Assembly: GCA_963663025.1 (NCBI GenBank)
Contig: OY760073.1
Coordinates: forward strand, 1,736,001-1,800,000
Length of the DNA: 64,000 bases
Reading direction: 5' to 3'
Origin: JAGWBF01 sp963663025
GTDB taxonomy: Bacteria; Chloroflexota; Dehalococcoidia; Lucifugimonadales; JAGWBF01
Positions within the stretch are counted from its first letter, which is position 1. Each line of letters starts with the position of its first letter. Made by a program: the position numbers and the translations under genes. Of this stretch, positions 57,776 to 64,000 are shown piece by piece. The notes below the pieces were generated by a model that did not search any database, had not been told where the DNA came from, and saw only the letters and a list, made by a program, of their open reading frames with translations.

Positions 57776-57782
57776 AGGGCCG

Positions 57783-59072
57783 CTAGTCTATCTTGCGCAG
57801 GGTCGGGTAGCCCAGGAAGAACACCACAGCTGTGGCGACGCACGCGAAGCCGAACAAGGCTTGGGCGACTATGGGGTTCAGGGCCCCCGCCAATACTCCT
57901 GCTATGGCTCCTCCCAGGGCGATGGTTGCCCGGTCCAAGCTGATTACCCCTATGACCCGGCCTCTCATGTTGTCCGGGGTCAACTCCACTGCCACGGAGT
58001 TGATCAACGGCTGGAAGCTGGACTGGCCTATCCCCAGCATAAACATGATGACGAAGCCCAATATTACCGAGTTGATTTGCGCCGACATAGCGAAGGCCAA
58101 CAGGAACAGCCCAAAAGCCCCCATCACACCGATCATGAGTATCCCCCGCCGTCGATGGGGGTTGGCGGCCGCCAAACCTAGGGCTCCGAGGGTGCCTCCT
58201 ATGGCCGATACGGCCATCATGTACCCGAATCCTCCATCGCCTATGTCAAAGATGTCTTCCCTCGTGGCGAATAAGGGCGCAAACACCTGCATAAAGGCCA
58301 TGCCGAAGGTGAAGTAGCCAAAGGCAAAGGTGACGACGGCCCGAATCGGCGGGGTCTGCCAGACGTAGCGTAGGCCGTCAATGGTCCCGCTGCCCATGCT
58401 GCGAATGCCCTGATTTCCTTCCCGTTCATGGTCGGGCAGGCGCATCTTCCACGTGAAGAAGACCGCCCCCAGGTACATGACACAGACGACCACATAGACT
58501 GCCCCGAATCCGATGAATTCGACCATCAGTCCTGAAAAAGCCGCCCCGGCGATACGGGTAACAGTCATGCTCCAGGTACTTAGAGCCATAGCATTGGTGA
58601 CCAACTCCCTCGGCACTATGCTGGGTATCATGGCCCTTCGCGCCGGCATGTCGAAGGCCATGGTTGCCCCTCTGAAAAATGCATAGACGTAGACGGTCCA
58701 AAGGGCATAGGTATCAAAGACCAAAGCGGCGGCGAACACCATGGTCACAAGAAGTATGGCAATCTTGGAGAGGAGCAGGACAGCCCGGCGGTTGAACCCG
58801 TCGGCCATTGCCCCTCCCAGGGGACCCAGTGCTATTCCCGGCACGGTCCGGGCCAGAAGCACCATGCCGAGGTGGACGGGAGAGTCGGTAAGAAAGATCA
58901 CCAGCAGAGGCTGGGCGATCATGTCTATCCATATGGCAAAGCCGTGGGAATTCTGGCCCATCCACAGATAGGCATAATCCCGGTATCGGATAGACGCAAA
59001 GGTGGACTTTACAAAACCGGAACGCCGTAGTTCACTGCTTGCTGTCGCTGACTCTCTTGGTGGCTCTATCAC
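57783..59072 (-). CDS. Major facilitator superfamily transporter
   Basis: A 429-residue protein with about 12 membrane helices in two halves. FRDYAYLWMGQ-like N-terminus, LARTVPGIALGPLGGAMADGFNRR (the loop 2-3 motif of MFS) and GRVIGVISLD in the second half support the call. It resembles enterobactin-exporter/MFS_3-like drug or metabolite exporters; the substrate is unknown. It converges on the LLM gene with a 7-nt gap, and is divergent from the 2-oxoacid oxidoreductase operon. Confidence 0.9.
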   Translation of the reverse strand: MIEPPRESATASSELRRSGFVKSTFASIRYRDYAYLWMGQNSHGFAIWIDMIAQPLLVIFLTDSPVHLGMVLLARTVPGIALGPLGGAMADGFNRRAVLLLSKIAILLVTMVFAAALVFDTYALWTVYVYAFFRGATMAFDMPARRAMIPSIVPRELVTNAMALSTWSMTVTRIAGAAFSGLMVEFIGFGAVYVVVCVMYLGAVFFTWKMRLPDHEREGNQGIRSMGSGTIDGLRYVWQTPPIRAVVTFAFGYFTFGMAFMQVFAPLFATREDIFDIGDGGFGYMMAVSAIGGTLGALGLAAANPHRRRGILMIGVMGAFGLFLLAFAMSAQINSVILGFVIMFMLGIGQSSFQPLINSVAVELTPDNMRGRVIGVISLDRATIALGGAIAGVLAGALNPIVAQALFGFACVATAVVFFLGYPTLRKID

Positions 59073-59289
59073 CTACACGCTAACCTTCTGAAAGAACCCC
59101 GCGGGAAGCCCTAGACATTCCTAAGGGGGGCGTTAGGGCATTATATCCCATCGGCGCACCCTGCGGCAGGAACAACCGCTGTCAATTGCCCTCCTGCGAC
59201 CCTGTCAAACAGCTTGATACATTCCCTCTGTAGAAGTAAACTAACAGGTAACAGGAGAGGTACGCTCTTCATCATCCTTCGGTTCTCTC

Positions 59290-61083
59290 TTGGGAGGAAA
59301 AATGGGGTCTGGTAGTCTAGATTTTGCCCTTGCCATAGGCGGAGAAGCCGGGCAGGGCATCGCCACGCCGGGAGATATCCTGGCCCGCATCATGGTCCGG
59401 CGTGGCCTCCACCTAAACACCTACAACGCCTACCAGTCCATCATCCGCGGGGGCCACATCTTCCTCTTCGTCCGCTTCAGCTCCGAAGAGATTTACAGCC
59501 ACGGGGACCATCTCGACCTGCTCCTGTGCCTGAACCAGGACACCATGGACCGGCACAAGGTCCTCATGGGCCCTGGCTCCCGGATCATGTTCAACAGCGA
59601 CACCATAAGCGCCGACGGCGCACCTCCGGAGGCAGGACTGTGTCCCATACCGGTGGATGAGATCGCCGGAAGCGGTCGAAACACCCTGATACAAAACACC
59701 GTCGCAGTGGGGGCTATGATGTCTCTCCTGGGCATGGGGTTCGATATCCTGGAGGACAGCCTGACCCTGAGGTTCCAGAGGCAGGGTCAGGCGGTCATCG
59801 ACCAGAACGTGACCGTCGCCCGTGCGGGTTTTGAATACGCGCAAAAGAATTTCGAGCCCTTCCCCATCTCCATCCCCTCCAATGGCAAGTCCCTGGCCGT
59901 CTGGTCGGGGAACGAGGCCATGGCCATGGGTGGAGCAGCCGCGGGGGTCAAGTTCTATGCGGCCTACCCGATGAGTCCCTCTTCGGGAATCCTCCACTGG
60001 ATGGCCCAGAACGCCCGGAACCTGGGAATCATGGTGCGCCAGGTGGAGGATGAGATCGGCGTCGCCAACATGACCATCGGCGCCGCCCACTCCGGGTGCC
60101 GCGCCATGTGCGCCACATCGGGCGGAGGCTTCGCCCTGATGACCGAGGCTGTGGGCAGCGCCGCCATGATGGAGATACCGGTTGTCTTCGTCAACGTCCA
60201 GAGGGCGGGCCCATCCACCGGGGTGCCCACCAAGACTGAGCAGGGAGACCTGTGGCAGGCTTTGGGCGCCAGCCAGGGGGACTTCGAGCGCATCATCGTG
60301 GCCCCCAAGGATGCGCTCGACGCCTACAACACCATTCCTGAGTTGTTTAACCTGGTCGATAAGTACCAGTGTCCCGGCATAGTGATCTCCGACCTGCTCA
60401 TCTCCGAGGGGCGGTTCAGCGTGGACCCGGACCTCATCGACCTGCATCCAGCCATCGACCGTGGGGAGCTCATCGCCGAACCCATAACCAACGGGGGTTA
60501 CATCCGCTACAAGAACACGGCAAGCGGCATCTCTCCCAGGGCCATGCCCGGCACCGAGGGGGGCGTCCACGTCGTTGCCACCGACGAGCACGACGAGGAC
60601 GGAATCCTGATCAGCGACGAGTTCACTAACCCCCATAAGCGCCGCATGATGGTGGAGAAGCGGGCGCGCAAGCTGAGCGGCTTGGCAGGAGATATAACAC
60701 CTCCCGCCATCGAAGGGCCCGAGGATGCCGACGTCACCCTCGTCGGCTGGGGTTCCACCTACGGCGTCATCAAAGAAGCCGTGGACCAGCTCGACTCCAA
60801 GGGCGTAAAGGCCAACCAGCTTCCCATCAAGTGGATCGTTCCCATCCATGAAAGGACCATCACCGGCCTGCTGGACAAGGCCAAGAAGATAGTAATCGTT
60901 GAGAACAACTACTCTGGCCAGTTTGCCAGGTACCTGAGGAGCGAAACGGGCGTCAAGGCCGATGCCCACATCCGCAAGTACGATGGCGAGCCCTTCGCGC
61001 CCCACCACATTGCTGATGGGGTCCAGGAGATATTGGCGGGGAGATCAGACCTGTACGTTCCCACTCAAGAGGTAATGACCTAA
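59290..61083 (+). CDS. 2-oxoacid:ferredoxin oxidoreductase alpha chain (fused gamma-alpha)
   Basis: A 597-residue fusion. The N-terminal gamma-type domain (about 1-190) has IGGEAGQGIATPGDILARI and YNAYQSIIRGGHIF. The alpha domain (about 200-570) has NEAMAMGGAAAGVKFYAAYPMSPSSGI (in parts), EDEIGVANMTIGAAHSG, NVQRAGPSTGVPTKTEQGDL and VENNYSGQFARYLRSETG. With the beta chain it decarboxylates a 2-oxoacid oxidatively, passing electrons to ferredoxin. The domain order matches KorA/2-oxoglutarate-type enzymes. The beta gene follows after 12 nt. Confidence 0.93.
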   Translation: MGGKMGSGSLDFALAIGGEAGQGIATPGDILARIMVRRGLHLNTYNAYQSIIRGGHIFLFVRFSSEEIYSHGDHLDLLLCLNQDTMDRHKVLMGPGSRIMFNSDTISADGAPPEAGLCPIPVDEIAGSGRNTLIQNTVAVGAMMSLLGMGFDILEDSLTLRFQRQGQAVIDQNVTVARAGFEYAQKNFEPFPISIPSNGKSLAVWSGNEAMAMGGAAAGVKFYAAYPMSPSSGILHWMAQNARNLGIMVRQVEDEIGVANMTIGAAHSGCRAMCATSGGGFALMTEAVGSAAMMEIPVVFVNVQRAGPSTGVPTKTEQGDLWQALGASQGDFERIIVAPKDALDAYNTIPELFNLVDKYQCPGIVISDLLISEGRFSVDPDLIDLHPAIDRGELIAEPITNGGYIRYKNTASGISPRAMPGTEGGVHVVATDEHDEDGILISDEFTNPHKRRMMVEKRARKLSGLAGDITPPAIEGPEDADVTLVGWGSTYGVIKEAVDQLDSKGVKANQLPIKWIVPIHERTITGLLDKAKKIVIVENNYSGQFARYLRSETGVKADAHIRKYDGEPFAPHHIADGVQEILAGRSDLYVPTQEVMT

Positions 61084-61095
61084 AGGAGTTAGACA

Positions 61096-62007
61096 ATGGC
61101 GACGGTGCTGGATACAGCCAAGGAGGAACCGGTAGTAAAGCTCACGCCCAAGGACTTTAAGGGGCTGGTAGAACCCGACTGGTGTCCTGGATGCGGCGAC
61201 TTCGGGGTAATCAACAGCCTTCAGCGAGCCTGCGCCGAGCTGGGCTTGAGGCCTCACGAAATCCTCACCGTCAGCGGCATCGGCTGCTCTTCCAACCTGC
61301 CTGGCTACTTCAACGCATACGGAATGCACACCCTCCACGGCCGCTCCCTGGTGGTGGCGACCGGGGCCAAGCTGGGGAACCACGCCATGAAGGTGATCGC
61401 CACCGGGGGCGACGGCGACGGATATGGAATCGGAGGCAACCACTTTCTCCACTCGGCCAGGCGCAACACCGACCTGACCTACGTGGTAATGAACAACCAG
61501 ATATACGGTCTGACCACAGGCCAGTTATCTCCCACCAGCGCCAAGGGGATGAAGACCAAGAGCACTCCCTACGGCAGCGTCGAAATGCCCGTGAATCCTG
61601 TAACCTCGGCCATCATGGCCGGGGCTACTTTTGTGGCACGGGGGTACAGCAGCGATGTCAGGCACCTGACCGGGCTCATCATGGAAGGCATACAGCACCC
61701 GGGATTCGCCCTGGTGGATGTGTTCAGCCCCTGCGTTACCTTCAACCACGACAACGGCCACTCTTTCTTCAAAGACCGGGTTAAGAAGCTGGAGGACGAG
61801 GGCCACGACCCCACGGACTGGAAGGCCTCCTGCGAAAAGGCCATGGAATGGGGAGACAGCATCTACACCGGACTGTTCTTCCGGGACCCTGAATCAGCAT
61901 CGCTGGAGGAGCAGGAACCGGTGCTGAGGGAAGGTGGTCCACTGGCCCGTCGTCCCCTTGGCCTGAGCAAAGAGCAGGCCGACAACCTCATCAAGCGAAT
62001 GATGTAG
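61096..62007 (+). CDS. 2-oxoacid:ferredoxin oxidoreductase beta chain (TPP-binding)
   Basis: A 303-residue beta subunit. WCPGCGDFGV (cluster and TPP region), SGIGCSSNLPGYFNAYG, and the thiamine-diphosphate motif GDGDGYGIGGNHFLHSARRN ending in NNQIYGLT are intact, together with the later TGQLSPTS. Short length without a ferredoxin domain is typical of KorB. The specific 2-oxoacid is unsettled, with 2-oxoglutarate the most likely. The ATG has AAAGGAG upstream and follows the alpha gene by 12 nt. Confidence 0.94.
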   Translation: MATVLDTAKEEPVVKLTPKDFKGLVEPDWCPGCGDFGVINSLQRACAELGLRPHEILTVSGIGCSSNLPGYFNAYGMHTLHGRSLVVATGAKLGNHAMKVIATGGDGDGYGIGGNHFLHSARRNTDLTYVVMNNQIYGLTTGQLSPTSAKGMKTKSTPYGSVEMPVNPVTSAIMAGATFVARGYSSDVRHLTGLIMEGIQHPGFALVDVFSPCVTFNHDNGHSFFKDRVKKLEDEGHDPTDWKASCEKAMEWGDSIYTGLFFRDPESASLEEQEPVLREGGPLARRPLGLSKEQADNLIKRMM

Positions 62008-62025
62008 GGGCTAACTCTCTATTCC

Positions 62026-62051
62026 GTCATTCCCGTGAAAACGGGAATCTA
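62026..62051. repeat. Dispersed ATTCCCG-type palindromic repeat
   Basis: GTCATTCCCGTGAAAACGGG followed by AATCTA: a 7-bp inverted repeat (ATTCCCG/CGGGAAT-like) matching the ends of the elements at 16611-16719 and 26516-26797. It overlaps the brnA stop codon. Confidence 0.8.
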
Positions 62052-62363
62052 CCCCTGCCTTAGCACAATCAGACACAGCATCTCATTGATCTTCGCCTGC
62101 CAGCCAGGGCCGCTGGACCGGAGATGGGCCGCCAAGTCCGCGTCCAACCGAAGTGCCACCCGTTCCTTCACCGGCGCCTTTTGTTTGCCCCGCTTACGCA
62201 GGGAATGCTCTGATAGCTCTGGGTGCACCTCTAAAGCAGGCAGAGCGCGAGAGAACCATTCGTCGTCCAGTTCCGGGGCGTCGGGGTCCAACCTTATGCC
62301 TTCGCTGATATCCTTTTCCTCTTCCGGTGTGGGACTGATGTGGCTTGTCTTAAGCTTGGGCAT
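62049..62363 (-). CDS. brnA: BrnA-like antitoxin (orphan)
   Basis: A 104-residue protein whose C-terminus, APVKERVALRLDADLAAHLR and GWQAKINEML, matches the ribbon-helix-helix DNA-binding end of BrnA antitoxins. The central acidic LDPDAPELDDEWFSRA is also typical. BrnA neutralises the RNase toxin BrnT and represses its own operon. The frame is open further upstream, but GGAGGAGA lies just before ATG 62363. No BrnT gene lies on either side, so it is either an orphan or has a distant partner. A dispersed repeat covers the stop codon. Confidence 0.85.
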   Translation of the reverse strand: MPKLKTSHISPTPEEEKDISEGIRLDPDAPELDDEWFSRALPALEVHPELSEHSLRKRGKQKAPVKERVALRLDADLAAHLRSSGPGWQAKINEMLCLIVLRQG

Positions 62364-62404
62364 ATTGTCTCTCCTCCCTGGAATTGGCCTTACGTAGGCT
62401 CCAA

Positions 62405-62929
62405 TTAAGGACTCTCCATTATCCCAGTCAAATAGGAATCGGAAACCAGAGGAGGAAGACCACCGATTACATATTTGTAAGGCACCCGTTTCCTCTTCTT
62501 CCTCCACTGAATCCACCATGTCCGTGCCGGTATTTCGCAGATGAACTCAAGTGATGCCTTGGAGCAGGCAGGGTGGAATGAAATCGGCTCAAAGTCTGAT
62601 GCGCCTTCAGGGTATTCGCAGAAATCCCGCCATTCGCTAGGGACCCAACTCCAACTGCCGTCATCCGCCTGAGACCATAGATTTTGCTGGAGGCACTTGC
62701 TGGGATCGGACTCTACAACTTCAACCCTGACAATTTTCCACCCGATGCTGTTGTGGTCAGTCTCTAGGCGGAAGTGACAGTCTCCCCCCGATCCGTACAG
62801 TCCTATTTTCGGAAGTTCGCTCTGCTCCCTAGCTTGTACGGTGGCACGATGATTGAGGTAGGCAAACAGGGCACTGATAGTCGCAGCAACGAGGGCCATT
62901 AATGACACAAACAAAGTCCAATCCATCAT
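62405..62929 (-). CDS. Hypothetical protein with one N-terminal membrane helix
   Basis: A 174-residue protein with one transmembrane helix at residues about 5-25 (LFVSLMALVAATISALFAYL), a short charged linker (NHRATVQAREQSELP) and a soluble domain of about 140 residues rich in Trp and Cys. No family is recognised, though the layout (helix, linker, then KIGLYGSGGDCHF) resembles small host-encoded proteins near restriction or toxin genes. It lies 8 nt after the methyltransferase-HNH gene on the same strand, with lower GC than the core genes. Confidence 0.65.
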   Translation of the reverse strand: MMDWTLFVSLMALVAATISALFAYLNHRATVQAREQSELPKIGLYGSGGDCHFRLETDHNSIGWKIVRVEVVESDPSKCLQQNLWSQADDGSWSWVPSEWRDFCEYPEGASDFEPISFHPACSKASLEFICEIPARTWWIQWRKKRKRVPYKYVIGGLPPLVSDSYLTGIMESP

Positions 62930-62937
62930 TAACCCGT

Positions 62938-64000
62938 CTATCTTCTCCGACGACGGGATGTTTGCCCCCGTCCGTGTCGGATGTTACGTTCGTTGTCCTG
63001 AATCAAGTGTCCATTCTTCCGATTGAAGTCTTGCAACCCTGTAAGGGTCATTCTGTCCCGTTTCTCTTTGTTACATGGCGGGCACAATAAAGTGAGGTTG
63101 TCGTAAGCATCGTTTCCTCCATCGGATCGTGGCCTTATATGATCAACCTCCAACACCCTGGTGTCAAAGCTATAATTGTGCCCGCATCCTTGGCAAAACG
63201 GTCCAATGTCGGTAAGCAACCGACTATGCTGGGACCGCGGTGGTGGATAGCGCTTGCGACTCCCAATCGGAGTCTGCAAATGGAGCACCGCAGGCTCGCC
63301 GCTATCGGTGCGCTTCGGCGGAATAGATGTAAAGGTGATGTGGTTGAATGTCAGGATACGCTGGCCAGGTTGTATGTCCGCGGCCTCCGGCACTGCCAAG
63401 CCCTCTGATTCCAAACGGTTCAACACCATCTGATAAGCCTTGTCCCAGATATCCATACCCACCCATTGGCGCCCCAAGCGTTCGGCAGCCACAGGGGTTG
63501 TAGCACATCCACAGAAAGGGTCAAGCACTATGTCACCGGGATTGGACGATGCCTGAATGACGCGCTCGTACAGGGCCAAGGGCTTTTGCGTCGGAAAGCC
63601 AGCACCTTCTTTGGCTTGTGCAGAGACGTTGCCTATGTCCAGCCACAAGTTTGTGGGAGGTTGTCCCTCGGTCAAATATGTCTTCCTGTACGGCCTCCCT
63701 GAACTAGACCAAACCAATCTGCCTTCGGCATCCAATGCCTCTAGCTTTGGGCGTTCCATTCGCCAACCCCACTGAGGCGTGTACCCTTTATACTCGTAGG
63801 ACAGATTGGGCCTCGGCCCCATTGATGCTGTGCGGATGATTTCGTGGAGCCGGTACTTGCCTGTCTCGTCGCTATGCCGGTAGAAACTGGCTACGTAAGA
63901 GTCTTCATGAGAAATATGGACCGGGTGCCAAGTCTTCACGTTCGTCTTGGTGTAAAACAGAATCGTGTCTTTGACTTGCCCGAACCGCTTGGAGTCGCTG
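62938..64000 (-). CDS. DNA methyltransferase fused to an HNH nuclease domain (5' end beyond window)
   Basis: The frame is open to base 64000, so the start lies outside; 353 residues are visible. The first part has RFGQVKDTILFYTKTN, GYTPQWGWRM, TQKPLALYERVIQASSNPG (in parts) and DPFCGCATTPVAAERLGRQWVGMD, the AdoMet-binding motif I of beta-class N4-C/N6-A methyltransferases. The catalytic (D/S)PPY motif should lie upstream of the edge. After about residue 210 comes an HNH domain: FCQGCGHNY, EVDHIRPRSDGGND, NLTLLCPPCNKEK. One polypeptide may therefore both methylate and cleave DNA. Confidence 0.85.
   Translation of the reverse strand, partial: SDSKRFGQVKDTILFYTKTNVKTWHPVHISHEDSYVASFYRHSDETGKYRLHEIIRTASMGPRPNLSYEYKGYTPQWGWRMERPKLEALDAEGRLVWSSSGRPYRKTYLTEGQPPTNLWLDIGNVSAQAKEGAGFPTQKPLALYERVIQASSNPGDIVLDPFCGCATTPVAAERLGRQWVGMDIWDKAYQMVLNRLESEGLAVPEAADIQPGQRILTFNHITFTSIPPKRTDSGEPAVLHLQTPIGSRKRYPPPRSQHSRLLTDIGPFCQGCGHNYSFDTRVLEVDHIRPRSDGGNDAYDNLTLLCPPCNKEKRDRMTLTGLQDFNRKNGHLIQDNERNIRHGRGQTSRRRRR

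Overview
The window looks like a chromosomal segment of a GC-rich (about 60% by eye) free-living bacterium, most probably a Chloroflexota member of the Dehalococcoidia/SAR202 type. This is an inference. It rests on a Zn-ribbon L28, a CIRCE-controlled groESL, a split arg cluster, DegV/FakA beside recG, and many CoA-transferases, enoyl-CoA hydratases, flavin-dependent oxidoreductases and amidohydrolases. No rRNA, CRISPR array, transposase, phage gene or replication origin was seen. TGA is an ordinary stop in several genes (for example hicB-like and the flavin reductase), so UGA is not reassigned genome-wide.

Layout. 1-3 kb: start of recG, DegV and FakA (fatty-acid kinase pair), divergent rpmB. 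3-13 kb: minus-strand arginine block argJ, argB, (UPF0182), argD, argG, argH, then rpe. 13-16.8 kb: accessory genes (HicB-like protein with a possible hicA remnant, lipoprotein, amidohydrolase, TIMP/NTR-like exported protein), one tRNA-Pro(GGG) and dispersed palindromes. 16.8-21.4 kb: plus-strand catabolic run with a Co-type nitrile-hydratase-like pair, CaiB CoA-transferase, degenerate SDR and M24 peptidase. 21.4-26.3 kb: TldE/TldD and ilvD. 26.3-26.9 kb: repeat-rich spacer. 27-32 kb: NYN protein, a SelW-like selenoprotein, tmk, a Ycf45-like ATPase, pdxTS. 32-34 kb: membrane Fe-S/CCG oxidoreductase. 34.3-36.5 kb: lower-GC accessory patch with two nuclease-like genes. 36.6-40.3 kb: acyl-CoA synthetase, two enoyl-CoA hydratases, PHP protein. 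40.3-45 kb: groESL and an SbcC-like ATPase. 45-49 kb: CoA-transferase cluster containing a B-A fusion without its catalytic Glu. 49-53 kb: ffh, a frameshifted CinA/nucleotidyltransferase gene, flavin reductase, RidA. 53-57.8 kb: lipoprotein, then selD, M20-like hydrolase and an LLM oxidoreductase, all on plus. 57.8-62 kb: MFS transporter and a 2-oxoacid:ferredoxin oxidoreductase. 62-64 kb: orphan BrnA, a membrane protein, and a DNA methyltransferase-HNH fusion running off the right edge.

The main discovery is a selenium theme. Three reading frames are interrupted by a single in-frame TGA and continue in the same frame: a SelW-like CxxU protein (27917-28201), SelD itself (54390-55433, Sec aligned with E. 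coli SelD Cys17) and a luciferase-like flavin/F420-dependent oxidoreductase (56777-57775). Each TGA is followed by a hairpin whose apical loop carries a G in its first two positions, 17-20 nt downstream, as expected for a bacterial SECIS. The first two are known selenoprotein families. I do not know of a Sec-containing LLM oxidoreductase, and it lies two genes downstream of selD in the same direction, so it is the best candidate here for something undescribed.
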